64,000 nt of DNA. Origin: UTCFX2 sp963788145. GTDB lineage: Bacteria; Chloroflexota; Anaerolineae; Anaerolineales; UBA4823. Shown one piece after another: positions 8,556 through 18,553 of this stretch; the first letter of the stretch is position 1; the number at the start of each line of letters is the position of its first letter. Below the pieces are notes generated by a model. It made no database searches. It saw only the letters and a program-made list of their open reading frames with translations, and was not told the DNA's origin. The position numbers and the translations under genes are program-made. The stretch covers positions 372,001 to 436,000 of the forward strand of contig CAWBFQ010000006.1 in the NCBI GenBank assembly GCA_963788145.1. Direction: 5' to 3'.

Positions 8556-8957
8556 TTGTATTCCTGCTCTGGCATCGGTGTTCTCAAGCTGTCGCGGATG
8601 TTGGGTTCTTGATTTAATCCAGTATCTGATTCAATTCATCCAGCTTTTACCTCTATAATCTTCCTGGTGACTTCAGGATTGGGTTCGACCAGAATAATGA
8701 CTATTCCTGGATTCTTCAAATTCGTCGGTGCGATCCAAACTAAGCAATACTTTGCCCATAAAAGTTGCCAGGCCTGGGGAGTCATAAAAACAAGGAGACA
8801 AGGCATCTGTGAACGACCAGATCAAATCAATCAGGGTTCTCTCATTCAAATTGCAAAGTGATTGTGACCATGCAGAGAAAGTGAAAGAAGTGATCTGATG
8901 GCGGAGGGTATAATATTCACATACAAAACCCGAATGTGAAGGTGAAAAGCGAATCAG
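8556..8957. other. 402-base intergenic region, no gene recognised
   Basis: No convincing coding frame, RNA gene or terminator is visible. A 64-codon frame at 8667-8861 has no recognisable domain and atypical composition. The only signal is a TATAAT near the right end. It may hold remnants of a lost gene or a long leader of the patatin gene. Confidence 0.5.
8909..8914 (+). promoter_or_regulatory. Candidate -10 box for the patatin gene
   Basis: A consensus TATAAT lies 43 bases upstream of the patatin ATG. No recognisable -35 is found at 16-18 bases, so this is a partial match. Confidence 0.35.
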
Positions 8958-9764
8958 ATGGTGAATTTACGCCGAAAGCGAATCGGTCTGGCTCTCGGAG
9001 GCGGTGTGGTCAGAGGTTTAGCTCATGTGGGAGTGATCACTGCCCTAGAGGATGCTGGGATTGAGATTGACTATCTGGCAGGAACCAGCGCGGGAGCGAT
9101 CCTGGCGGTCCTGTACTCGGCTGGGATGAAAGCGCCTGATATCGCTCGATTGGCAGGGACATTTCAATGGTGGCGGATTGCCCGCCCGGTCTGGCCTCGC
9201 CGCGGTCTTGTGAGCTTTAATACTTTGGGAGAATGGTTGAGACGATCGCTTGGCGACCTGGAATTTAGTGATCTGCGCATCCCTTGTTCTGTGGTGGCCA
9301 CAGATATTGAAACAGGCGAGATGGTGACTTTTAACCATGGAAAGGTCATTCCGGCAGTCCAGGCCAGTTGTTCTTTGCCTGGTCTTGTAGAACCTGTGGA
9401 GATCGATGGCAGATTGTTATGCGATGGCGGCATCACGAATATGCTTCCAGTGACGACATTGCGTTCTATGGGGGCAGAATATGTAATCGGTGTCGATATC
9501 TTTACCTTTAAGCTCCGCCGATTTCTTGGCCCCCTGGGTTATTTATTGGCAGGGGCAGAAATTTTGCTTGAGCGGGCTGGAGGGGGAACAGATTATGCCG
9601 ATTGTCTGATTGCTCCTGCCCTGCAAGGGGAAACCTATTTTAATTTTATGAAACGCAAGAAATTGTACCAATTGGGTAGGGTTGCAGCCATGCAAAAAAC
9701 AAGCTGTATTCTGGATGCAATTGAAAACGGCGAAAGGATGCCTGATCAAGTGAATGATGAATAA
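8958..9764 (+). CDS. Patatin-like phospholipase (RssA-type)
   Basis: A 268-residue cytoplasmic or membrane-associated acyl hydrolase. The oxyanion motif GGGVVRG (residues 14-20) is followed by the nucleophile motif GTSAG near residue 42 and the second catalytic residue in CDGG near residue 156, giving the Ser-Asp dyad in the expected order. The length matches bacterial RssA/YchK proteins. The family releases fatty acids from phospholipids or lysophospholipids. The gene starts 21 bases after an AAGGTGAAAA stretch and is followed after 31 bases by the metallophosphoesterase gene on the same strand. Confidence 0.85.
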   Translation: MVNLRRKRIGLALGGGVVRGLAHVGVITALEDAGIEIDYLAGTSAGAILAVLYSAGMKAPDIARLAGTFQWWRIARPVWPRRGLVSFNTLGEWLRRSLGDLEFSDLRIPCSVVATDIETGEMVTFNHGKVIPAVQASCSLPGLVEPVEIDGRLLCDGGITNMLPVTTLRSMGAEYVIGVDIFTFKLRRFLGPLGYLLAGAEILLERAGGGTDYADCLIAPALQGETYFNFMKRKKLYQLGRVAAMQKTSCILDAIENGERMPDQVNDE

Positions 9765-9795
9765 TGAAAAACTAGGCCATTAGAGGTTGTTGTAG

Positions 9796-10423
9796 ATGAA
9801 GATATTATCGTTAAGCGATTCATTGATCCCATTCATATATAGCCCACAGGTGCGCAATCGCTTTCAGGGGATGGATATGATCCTGGGTTGTGGCGACCTT
9901 GCTTATTATTATCTGGAATATGTCTATGATGCGCTTAATATTCCCCTGTTCTATGTGCGCGGCAATCATGATCAGCTGATCGAGTACGGATCGGGCGGAG
10001 ATGAGGAATCACCCGCATGGTGGAATTGATTTACACCGCAAGACTTATTCCCATAAGGGGGTATTACTTGCCGGAGTGGAAGGCAGTCTGCGGTATCGGA
10101 CTGGTGTTTTTCAATATACCCAGGCTGAAATGTGGACGTATGTGTTTGGCTTGATTCCGTTCTTTTTTAGGAATCGATTGATTCACGGGCGATATTTAGA
10201 TATTTTTATAAGCCACACGCCGCCGGCAGGTATCCATGATCGATCAGATCTGCCTCATCAAGGGATTAACGCATTCCGCTGGCTCATCGATGTCTTTCAA
10301 CCGCGTTATTTTTTTCACGGTCACATCCATATTCACCGACCCGATACACAAACTGAGACAATATGCGGAAGAACTCAAGTGATCAACACATTTGGCTTTC
10401 GCGAGACATCGCTTGAATTGTAA
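9796..10423 (+). CDS. Metallophosphoesterase, frameshifted
   Basis: A calcineurin-like phosphoesterase of about 208 residues split over two frames. Frame 1 (9796 to about 10014) carries GCGDLAYYY and VRGNHDQ; frame 2 (about 10013-10423) carries GGIDLHRK, ISHTPP and FHGHIH. Removing one C from the CCC at 10012-10014 joins them as ...DEESPHGGIDLHRK... without loss of a conserved residue. The first metal motif, usually D-x-H, reads SDSLIP, so its His is absent, as in some dimetal phosphatase subfamilies. The break lies close to other single-base indels and is more likely a sequence error than decay. The substrate is unknown. Confidence 0.7.
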
Positions 10424-10439
10424 TCAAAACTGCCTTGAC

Positions 10440-12170
10440 TTATCTGCAAATCAAGGTTGGAATGGTGGATAAACGCAGCACCTGATCTACTGCGCTTCCC
10501 AGCATCACCTCAAAAACCGAAGTCAATCCATAGCTCCCCATGATGATCAAATCGCATTGCTCCTCCTGGCAGGTTTTAAGCACTTCTGCTCCTGGATCAC
10601 CTCTTTCAAGAAATACCTCGCCTGGACTGCATGATCATTAAGGTAGGATTCGGCTTCTTTCAAAGTTACTTCTCCGATCCGACCGCCATCTTCAACCGTT
10701 ACGACATCCAGGCAAATCTCCCATTTCCGGGCCAGGTAAGTAGCTACAAATAACGCCTCCCTTGCTTTTAGGCTTCCGTCATAACATAGAAGCGCGTGAT
10801 TCAAATCAGATACGGTTTGTGGGGTCGCCAAAACTGGGCGAGGAGATTGGTTCAGCAGATTGCGGAAACCCGAGTTCAATCGGGCGATCGGTTGTTCGCC
10901 TGGAGGATAGGACAGGTTGACAATTACCAAGTCGGTAACGGTGGCGCGCAAGGTGGTTTGCTCGACAATCTCACCCGATGAGACCACCAGAATTCCCCTT
11001 TACGCCTGCATCCGAACAGCGCTGGTTGAATTGTTCTTCCAACTTTTGCAGATCAATATTTATTTCGCTGCCTGTAACAACTACGTGCAGGCCGTGCAAA
11101 ATGGCAGAATTTCGCGTTGGGCGATTCGGATTGCTTGTTCAAGGGCGCACCAACCATCCTCTCTCCCATTCACCGGGACTAGCAACTCACAAAAGAGGCA
11201 ATCATCTGCGCGGGTTTTGACCTGGTCACGCCAGCGCCCGACCGGAGGCCCTGTTGCTAAATTTTCTGGAACGATCAAATCCAAAATTCTTTCCCCTAAC
11301 CGGCTAATCCAGTTTTCGCGCCGATCTTCTGCCAGATGGCCGATTACATATTCTGTTCGGATGTTGAAACCTAATTCTTGCTCCAATTGAGAGCGGTGCT
11401 CGGCAATCCATACATACAAATCGGTTTCAGTTCGATGGGGAAATTCGCGCAAGATGCCCTGTTTCCGGATGGTCTCAACGACCGGTAAGTAAACCTGATC
11501 GTACCAATGTGTAACAGCTTCTTCGTAAGTGATCGGGCGTTGAAAATCAATACCCATGAAATATCGATGGACGCTGATATGGTCGAGCAGGACCAGATAT
11601 TGACCGGGAACTGTGATACTAAAGTCGGCGTCGGGTCTTAGGTGAGATAAATTGGTTTGCTCCAGGAACTGGCTTTGTTCAGCCATCAAAATCAGATCAT
11701 CTGGCTGCACATCCGGTTTGAGCGCAATGTGGGAATGAACTTCTGTAACATGAGCCTGGATATAATTCGCCCCAAATTGCCGCGCAACAGATACGCGATG
11801 GTTTCCGTCCTGAACGAAATAGGCATCTCCAATTTTATAAACATCGATCGGTGGTAATCCAATCAGACCAGTAGTTGCGACCCGGACAGCGCGCCCAGCG
11901 CTCGGGTTGAACCTCTTCACGAGGTAAGAAATCGCGCGTGAAATCTGTATAACGACCTACGCTGCCGACAATAGCCTTGAGGGGAATATCTTGGATGCCG
12001 CGGGATGTGCCGCCTTGCAGTCTCAGCATTTGACGGACTTCATCGTAAGAGAGCAATTGATTTGATTCACCTGTCAGGCGAGATAGCAGTTCTCGTAAAT
12101 CTGCCTGGCTGCGTGCTCGCCTGAAATCCTCTATCGCATTGACATAATTCCTCGAGTGATCATCCATCAT
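10440..12170 (-). CDS. ParB-like domain fused to two UspA domains, four frameshifts
   Basis: A reconstructed protein of about 575 residues. The N-terminal part (12170 to about 11888) has helices plus LSYDEVRQMLR and IVGSVGRYTDFTRDFLP. The middle part (about 11888-11112) carries a ParB/sulfiredoxin-like element, VQDGNHRVSVARQFGANYI. Then follow two universal-stress domains: the first begins LLVPVNGREDG, and the second has the nucleotide motif GSYG-x9-GSAVDQVLR near the end. The frame changes near 11888 (extra base), 11110 (missing), 10995-10998 (extra G) and about 10612 (missing), each restoring obvious homology. The architecture is familiar from Anaerolineae, where its role is unknown; sensing of stress or nucleotide state is an inference. 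It is divergent from the next gene. Confidence 0.72.
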
Positions 12171-12256
12171 GCAGCTATTTTACTCATTTTTTTGTTTTAG
12201 GCGGGATCATTCTTTCTCATACATGATAAAATGAACACAGAAAATAGCTCACAATT

Positions 12257-13299
12257 GTGATTCGTTTACCAGCCAGAGGTGTATCTGTGCCATTTCCTAA
12301 CCTTACCTTCTTTTGTGAACTCGACCCTGATCCGTTGAATGAATTAATTAGCAATTCTTTGATCGCTGATCTCAAAGGATTAAACGCCAGAGTTAGCCTG
12401 GGTCTACGTGATTTAAGCCCGGAGCGCGCCCAGGTTGTCCGCCGCTTCAATCAGATGGGTGTTCCGGTGATTGCCTGGATACTGCTTCCCGAACAAGAAG
12501 GTTACTGGTTAAATCTTCGCAACAGTACACAGGCTAATCAACGCTATGCTGAATTCAGAGAGTGGGCAACTGCGCAAGGATTAAGATGGGTTGGGGTGGG
12601 ATTGGATATTGAGCCGGATCTACGGGATATCTCCAACTTATCCAAACGGAACTGGCGGGTTCTGCCACAATATTTACTCAGACTTTTTGCCGCGCATGGA
12701 TTGGCGGAGAGGGTTGGCGGCTTATCGAAAATTGATACGCAAAATCCATGAAGACGGTTTCTTGGTGGAAACATATCAGTTCCCGCTGATCGAAGACGAG
12801 AGAAAAAGCACGCTCCTCTTTGCTCCAGCGCCTGCTGGGGATAGTAGACCTTCCGACAGATCGGGAAGTCTGGATGCTCTACAGCAGCTTTGTGCGTCCA
12901 CATGGCCCCGGTGTGCTTGCCAGCTATGCGCCTCAGGCTCAATCTATTGCAATTGGCAGCACTGGCGGCGGGATGGACGCCGAATTTGGCGATTATAAGC
13001 CGCTTACAAAAGAAGAATTTACCAGGGACTTGCATTTAGCCTGGTATTACTGTAATGACCTGTACATATTCAGCCTGGAAGGCTGTGTGAAGCAGGGAAT
13101 GATTGAGCAGCTTAAGCAGTTCACATGGGATTATCCGGTGATTTTGCCGGAAGCAAGTGCATTGCGCGTAGATGGATGGCGTGCTTCACTTCAATCCATA
13201 TTGTGGTTCTTTTCCCACATCATGGTCATTTCTGGCCTTGTTCTGACAGGGGTTTTGCTCTGGAAAAGCCTTTGCCGCTTGTTAAGTGGGAGAAAATGA
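12257..13299 (+). CDS. Uncharacterised Chloroflexi family, probable TIM-like domain with C-terminal membrane helix, two frameshifts
   Basis: About 347 residues, starting at a GTG. Frame 2 (to about 12688) reads as alternating strands and helices: LTFFCELDPDPL, VSLGLRDLSPERA, GVPVIAWILLPE, WVGVGLDIEPD. Frame 3 (to about 12805) continues RGLAAYRKLIRKIHEDGF and ETYQFPLIEDERK. Frame 1 continues LLQRLLGIVDLPTDREVW, SIAIGSTGGG and LYIFSLEGCV, ending in a membrane helix (FFSHIMVISGLVLTGVLLW). The breaks fall at T5 (12684-12688) and A5 (12803-12807). The repeated strand ends with acidic residues (GLDIEPD, FSLEG) suggest a glycosidase-like barrel, but no known catalytic motif is recognised and no function is assigned. 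Confidence 0.6.
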
Positions 13300-13362
13300 C
13301 CTCGATCATAGGTTAGGCAGACTGGTTCTACCAATTTATACTCATCGCCCGTTCATTCAATC

Positions 13363-13398
13363 AGACCCCGTCGCGTTTCGACCCTGGCGATGGGGTCT
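13363..13398 (+). terminator. Hairpin after the uncharacterised gene
   Basis: AGACCCCGTCGC pairs with GCGATGGGGTCT (one G-T pair) around a 12-base loop and is followed by a pyrimidine-rich tract with few T residues. It lies 64 bases after the upstream stop and before the pncB start. Confidence 0.5.
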
Positions 13399-13474
13399 TC
13401 TAACTTCATCTCTCCTTACAATACCCGATACCGATGATAGAATATCGTATGGAAGTGATTTGGGAAGGGAAACC

Positions 13475-15028
13475 ATGACGAGAATCGATTGGGAGACCGC
13501 CGAGGGTATTCTTTTTACGGATATGTACCAGCTCACCATGGCCCAGGTCTATTATGAAATGGGATTGCACGAAAAAGAAGTTCAATTTGATCACTTTTTC
13601 CGTGATTATCCGGACTATGGGACTCACAAAGCCGGTTATTGCATTAACGCTGGTCTGGAGTGGTTAATTAACTGGATGTCCAACGTCCACTTTCGCGAAC
13701 AGGACATTGAGTATTTGCGCAGCCAGAGATGCAGAGATGGAAGACAGGTTTTCAGTGATGGTTTCCTGAATTGGCTGCAAAAGAAATGCGATTTCTCCGC
13801 ACTCAGCCTGTGGGCAATTCCAGAGGGACGGGTAGTTCACCCCAATGAACCTTTGACCATCGTTCGCGGCCCGATTGCGATGGCCCAGATTCTTGAAACC
13901 TCATTGCTCAATCATCTGAATTATCAAACCTTGATCGCAACCAAAGCCTCCAGAATCCACGAGATCGGACGAAAGCGTTTATTATTAGAGTTCGGCTTGA
14001 GGCGGGCTCAAGGTAAGGGGGCCAATGCAGGCGCCAGGGCTGCTTTGATTGGCGGCGCTGATTTCACATCCAATGTAGGGGCGTCAGCGATAATGGGCAC
14101 AACTCCAAAGGGAACGCATGCGCATAGCTTGGTCCAGCTCTATATCGCCCTCGGGATGGGAGAATTGGAAGCCTTCCGGGCGTATGCAGAGGTCTTTCCA
14201 GGTGATACCATCCTCCTGGTGGATACGATCGATACTCTCGAAAGTGGTATGCCCAACGCAATCGAAGTTTTCACCGAGATGCGCCGCAAAGGGCATCAAC
14301 CGATAGGCGTCCGGTTGGATTCAGGCGACCTGGCTTACCTGAGCATTCAGGCTGCCAAAATGTTGAACGAGGCCGGTTTTGAGGAGGTATCTATTGTACT
14401 TTCAAATAATCTGGACGAGTTGGTCATCTGGCAGATCATCACCCAAATTACACAGGAAGCCCCGCGATATGGATTGGATCCAGAGCACCTAATCAATCGC
14501 TTGGTTTATGGGGTTGGAACCCATTTGATTACTTCCTGGGGAGAACCTGCATTGGGAGGGGTTTATAAACTCGTGGCGGTTCATGACAAAGGTGAATGGA
14601 CGCCAGCATTAAAGATATCCGAATCCCCATCGAAGACCCCTAATCCGGGCTATAAACGGGTATGGCGTTTATATGATGCTCGAGGAAAAGCCACTGTGGA
14701 TTTAATTGGGCTGGAGAAAGAGGATCCTGCTAAATTGAATCAAATCATTCTCCACCATCCCTCTGACCATACCAAATTGCGCAGTCTGAAACGAGACGAT
14801 CTCTCAGAAATAGAACCACTTTTGGTAGAAATTCTGCATGAAGGGAAACCCGTTTATGATTTTCCGGATCTGGAAGCAATTCGCTCCCAGCGTGATGTTG
14901 ATCTTGAACGCCTGGATCCGGGCGTCCGCCGGATTATAAATCCGCACATTTATCACGTTTCCCTTACCCAAGAATTATGGGATATAAAACAATCGCTGAT
15001 CAAAGAAGTGCTCGCAGAAGGCGAATAG
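13475..15028 (+). CDS. pncB: Nicotinate phosphoribosyltransferase
   Basis: A 517-residue cytoplasmic enzyme of the NAD salvage pathway that joins nicotinate and PRPP to nicotinate mononucleotide. The start at 13475 follows GGGAAGGGA; a longer frame from 13286 lacks a ribosome site. FTDMYQLTMAQVYYEMG at the N terminus is the family signature, KGANAGARAALIGGADFTSN and THAHSLVQ belong to the phosphoribosyl-binding barrel, and GVRLDSGDLAYLS is the strongly conserved core motif. The frame is intact. The gene is followed after 18 bases by a small membrane protein gene, perhaps co-transcribed. Confidence 0.93.
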   Translation: MTRIDWETAEGILFTDMYQLTMAQVYYEMGLHEKEVQFDHFFRDYPDYGTHKAGYCINAGLEWLINWMSNVHFREQDIEYLRSQRCRDGRQVFSDGFLNWLQKKCDFSALSLWAIPEGRVVHPNEPLTIVRGPIAMAQILETSLLNHLNYQTLIATKASRIHEIGRKRLLLEFGLRRAQGKGANAGARAALIGGADFTSNVGASAIMGTTPKGTHAHSLVQLYIALGMGELEAFRAYAEVFPGDTILLVDTIDTLESGMPNAIEVFTEMRRKGHQPIGVRLDSGDLAYLSIQAAKMLNEAGFEEVSIVLSNNLDELVIWQIITQITQEAPRYGLDPEHLINRLVYGVGTHLITSWGEPALGGVYKLVAVHDKGEWTPALKISESPSKTPNPGYKRVWRLYDARGKATVDLIGLEKEDPAKLNQIILHHPSDHTKLRSLKRDDLSEIEPLLVEILHEGKPVYDFPDLEAIRSQRDVDLERLDPGVRRIINPHIYHVSLTQELWDIKQSLIKEVLAEGE

Positions 15029-15046
15029 AAGATACGGAGAAATTGT

Positions 15047-15683
15047 ATGAAACGTCTTGAATCGCGTGTGCTGTGGGGAATAGTGCTGATCCTGGTTGGA
15101 ATCATTTTCCTGGTCGAGAATCTCGGATTAATCCATCTTAGTGATCTTTTCTGGGGCGCGCTTTTTTGGGATCTCGGGCGCGTTCTTCTTCGCTTTTTTT
15201 ATTCAGAATCGAACCAACTGGTGGGCGCTCGTTCCAGGGCTTACTCTGATCAGCTTTGGTTTACTTGTTTTTTTGAACTGGATCGCGCCAGCATTGGGTG
15301 AAATATGGGGAGGTTCGATCGTTCTAGCCGGAATTGGGATTGGTTTTTTGCTGGTGTATTTATTCGAGTCCCGCAATTGGTGGGCGCTGATCCCCGGTGG
15401 TATTCTGCTCACCCTGGCTCTTGTAGCTGGTTTAGATGGGCTTAATCCTGGGTTTGGTACGGCGGGTGTGTTCTTTTTGGGAACAGGAATGACCTTCGCA
15501 ATGGTAGCCTTATTGCCAACCCCTCAAGGAGATATGCGCTGGGCATGGATACCGTCTGGTATTTTATGCGTTTCAGGCGTCATTTTCTTGATGGTAGGTG
15601 AAAATCAGGTGGCATTATTATTCCCAGCATCCTTGATTCTGCTGGGCGTCATTCTGATCCTGCGAACGCTGCGCCGGCGTTAG
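15047..15683 (+). CDS. Small polytopic membrane protein, DUF5668-like, frameshifted
   Basis: About 211 residues with six or seven short hydrophobic segments and the recurrent pattern of bacterial LiaF/DUF5668 proteins: LWGIVLILVGIIFLVENLG at the start and NWWALVPG and NWWALIPGG repeats later. The frame changes in the T6 run at 15162-15167; adding or removing one T joins LSDLFWGALF to FGISGAFFFAFF, preserving the transmembrane pattern. The function is unknown; family members sit in the membrane next to envelope-stress systems. The stop TAG abuts the reverse stop of the convergent helicase gene, so there is no room for a terminator between them. Confidence 0.7.
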
Positions 15684-18482
15684 CTACAGGTTTAACCACT
15701 GGGTTGCGGTAAGCGCCAGGTCATTAATAGGCCCAACTTTGACGGTGCAAGTGGGCAAGGAATCCAAGAACAAACGTCCATAGCGTTTGGACAGGATTCG
15801 GCGATCTAGAACAGCGACAACCCCACGGTCAGATTGAGTGCGGATAAGGCGCCCAAACCCCTGGCGGAAGCGCAGGATTGCTTCGGGTAACGAATATTGG
15901 TTAAAAGAATCCTCAAATGTTTCGGAGCGCGCCGCTACGATCGGATCCGATGGAACATCAAAAGGCAGCTTGATAATAACCAGGACGGAGAGTGCATCTC
16001 CCGGCACATCCACGCCTTCCCAGAATGAACGCGTTCCGAATAAGACAGCCCGGTCGGTTGTCCGAAAAGTTTCCAAAAGAGTGTGAGGGGAAGCTCCATC
16101 TCCTTGTTCGAAGATCAAAATGTCATCTCGTGCTAATGCATGCCCGATCGCCTGGGATGTGCGTTTGAGTTGATCATAAGAGGTGAAGAGAACCAGGGTT
16201 TTTCCTCCAGTTGCCCGACACAACCGGATCAGCGCATTCTCGATGGCGCGCTGGTGTCCACTCCGGTCACTTGGTTCGGGGATATCATTCGCCAGATATA
16301 ACAAGGCTGCATTTTCATAATCGAAGGGAGAACCAAGCGCAAGCTCTTCGGCATCTTCCGCGCTTAGGCGGCCGCGTAAATAATTGAACTCTCCGACTGT
16401 AGTCAGGGTTGCGGAAGTAAGGATAATCGAGGTTTTCTCTCGCCAGAGAAAGCGCTGCATCATTTCCCCAATATGTAATGGAGCAGCATGCAAGGATAAC
16501 TGATAGCTGTTTGGTTGAAGTTCAGCCCAATATATCTGCTCATTGGATGGCTCAAAGACCAGCGCATTCATCTGGCTGCAATATTCATTCATTTGTCTGT
16601 AAAGGTTTTGCAAACTGCCGAATAATTCTTCATCCTCGCCCTCCAGGCTTTCTTGGATATCTGCCAGCCCTTTTACGATCTGGGTAAGTATTTCCAGCAT
16701 AGGTTTCATGACCAGGCTGGCTTCTTCCCAGGCTATTTCAATTTCTTCCCAGGCTGGCTGCGTGCGCGTCGCAGGTAGAATACGTTCCTGGTGGGCATAA
16801 GATAGAACCGCTTTTCCCTCGCGTTGCTCACGTAAAAAGTGGTTGATGCTGGTAAAGAATTGTTGGTTCAAGTTTTGGAAGCGAAAAGCAAGATCGGTAG
16901 CTCGCTGAACGAGATGCTTCAATGTGGCCGAATCGCTCGGGTTAAGAATCTCCTGGGTTGCATTGAGCGTCCAGCCGAGCAGACCGGAGTTCGGGCCTCC
17001 AAGTATTTTTAGGGTCCTTTCCACCTCGTTTGAGGTGGTATGGTAGCTGAGCGCGTTGGTGGTCGCATCTTCTAGATGATGCCCCTCGTCTATGATCAGG
17101 TATTGGTACTCAGGAAGAACGCGGTTGCCCGTGGATACATCGGCCAATAATAAAGCGTGATTGACGATTAATATATGGGCGCTTTGAGCCGCCTGGCGGG
17201 CGCGATAGAAAGGACAGGCGCCTCCTGTGCGTTTTACACAATTCTCAGATGTGCAGCCCTCATCCTCAGCCGATAGGCGCATCCAAATCTGCCGCTCGGT
17301 CGGACCATTCAAGTTAATTTCTGACCGGTCGCCAGTCTCGCTGGCCTGCAACCAGACCATGATCTTTGCCATCACCCGCAATTCATCCGCATTTTCTGGG
17401 CCATGCCGGCGCATGTTTTCCAGTCTGCGCGGGCACAGGTAATTTGAGCGTCCCTTTAAGACAGCCGCATGCAAATCAATCCCCAATGCCTGGCGCAGAT
17501 CAGGAATGTCTTTATTGATCAACTGATCTTGCAAGTTGATTGTGTTGGTAGATACCACTACTCGACAATCGTTTTGCAATGCCCATAGCGCTGCTGGGAT
17601 CAGATATGCCATGCTTTTCCCGGTTCCAGTACCGGCTTCAACAAGCAGGTGGCGGCTTTCTGAAAGCGCCTGGCTGACCGCTCGCAGCATTTCCACTTGC
17701 TGGGTGCGATATTCGAATTTGGGAAAGTGATGGGAAAACTCGCCGCCTGGCTCTAAGATCGCTGCAACTTCTTCATCATCAAGAGAGACCAGTTCATCAC
17801 GCGGTTGCAAAGGCGGGTAGGCTCGCCCGGTCCGCTCCTCGAATAATGGCCCGTAGATACTGAAACGGACCGATTCCGGTGCGACGATTTCTTTAGAACG
17901 AACGCGTAAAATTGACCGGAGCGGCCCATAGCCGGACCAATCCAAGGGCTCGCTCATCCGCAGTATTTCGGCAAGTAAAGGCAATGGCAGCGCCATCGCC
18001 TCTTCCAGCAGGCGCAAATAAACTCCGCGGGTCGCTTTGGCGTCATCCAATGCCCGATGGGTTGCCGGAAATGGCACACCAAGCGCCTGGGTTAATGAAC
18101 CCAGATTATAGCGACCCGCATTCGGAATCAATACGGCTGCAAGCTCATAGGTATCGAAGCTTGGATTAGTCCGGAAAATCCCATGCTTCTTCAAAAAAGA
18201 AAGATCAAAACGAATATTCTGTCCCAGGATGGGGGATTCCCCGACGAATTCCGCCAGGTCTGGGATGACATCCCGGATGGCAGGCGCTTGTAATACCATC
18301 TGGTCTGTTATTCCAGTCAATTGAGTGATAAACGGCGGTATCCGTCTCCCAGGATGAATCAGGGTATCCCATTCTGCTTCAATCCGGTGATCCCGGAAGC
18401 GCACCGCTCCGATTTCGATAATAGCATCTTTATCGGGGTCCAGACCTGTTGTTTCGATATCTAAGGCGACTATGGAATCCAT
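15684..18482 (-). CDS. dinG: DnaQ-DinG: exonuclease-fused XPD-like DNA helicase
   Basis: A 932-residue two-part protein. Residues 1-165 form a DEDDh exonuclease: DIETTGLDPD (Exo I), NIRFDLSFLKKHG (Exo II) and HRALDDAKA (Exo III). The rest is a DinG-type superfamily 2 helicase with Walker A EAGTGTGKSMAYLIPA, DEGH (Walker B), the iron-sulphur Cys set in CTSENCVKRTGGACPF, and the late motifs GTRSFWEGVDVPGD and RFRQGFGRLIR. This exonuclease-helicase fusion is standard in Firmicutes and Chloroflexi. It unwinds 5'-3', probably clearing R-loops or forked DNA during repair. The frame is complete, with 71 bases to the neighbouring ABC gene, so it may be transcribed alone. Confidence 0.93.
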   Translation of the reverse strand: MDSIVALDIETTGLDPDKDAIIEIGAVRFRDHRIEAEWDTLIHPGRRIPPFITQLTGITDQMVLQAPAIRDVIPDLAEFVGESPILGQNIRFDLSFLKKHGIFRTNPSFDTYELAAVLIPNAGRYNLGSLTQALGVPFPATHRALDDAKATRGVYLRLLEEAMALPLPLLAEILRMSEPLDWSGYGPLRSILRVRSKEIVAPESVRFSIYGPLFEERTGRAYPPLQPRDELVSLDDEEVAAILEPGGEFSHHFPKFEYRTQQVEMLRAVSQALSESRHLLVEAGTGTGKSMAYLIPAALWALQNDCRVVVSTNTINLQDQLINKDIPDLRQALGIDLHAAVLKGRSNYLCPRRLENMRRHGPENADELRVMAKIMVWLQASETGDRSEINLNGPTERQIWMRLSAEDEGCTSENCVKRTGGACPFYRARQAAQSAHILIVNHALLLADVSTGNRVLPEYQYLIIDEGHHLEDATTNALSYHTTSNEVERTLKILGGPNSGLLGWTLNATQEILNPSDSATLKHLVQRATDLAFRFQNLNQQFFTSINHFLREQREGKAVLSYAHQERILPATRTQPAWEEIEIAWEEASLVMKPMLEILTQIVKGLADIQESLEGEDEELFGSLQNLYRQMNEYCSQMNALVFEPSNEQIYWAELQPNSYQLSLHAAPLHIGEMMQRFLWREKTSIILTSATLTTVGEFNYLRGRLSAEDAEELALGSPFDYENAALLYLANDIPEPSDRSGHQRAIENALIRLCRATGGKTLVLFTSYDQLKRTSQAIGHALARDDILIFEQGDGASPHTLLETFRTTDRAVLFGTRSFWEGVDVPGDALSVLVIIKLPFDVPSDPIVAARSETFEDSFNQYSLPEAILRFRQGFGRLIRTQSDRGVVAVLDRRILSKRYGRLFLDSLPTCTVKVGPINDLALTATQWLNL

Positions 18483-18553
18483 AGGCTGGATTATACTCGC
18501 TCACCTTCAGTCTGGTGTTAATGAAGAGGTTTAGGAATGGATTCGGACCCGGT

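Noticed and set aside
8667..8861. A 64-codon frame in the 402-base gap
   Set aside because: No ribosome site, no domain, and the start lies in a random context; left as intergenic.
12544..13035. A 163-codon minus-strand frame opposite the uncharacterised gene
   Set aside because: The plus-strand frames, once two indels are repaired, give a continuous protein with known relatives; the antisense frame has no such support.
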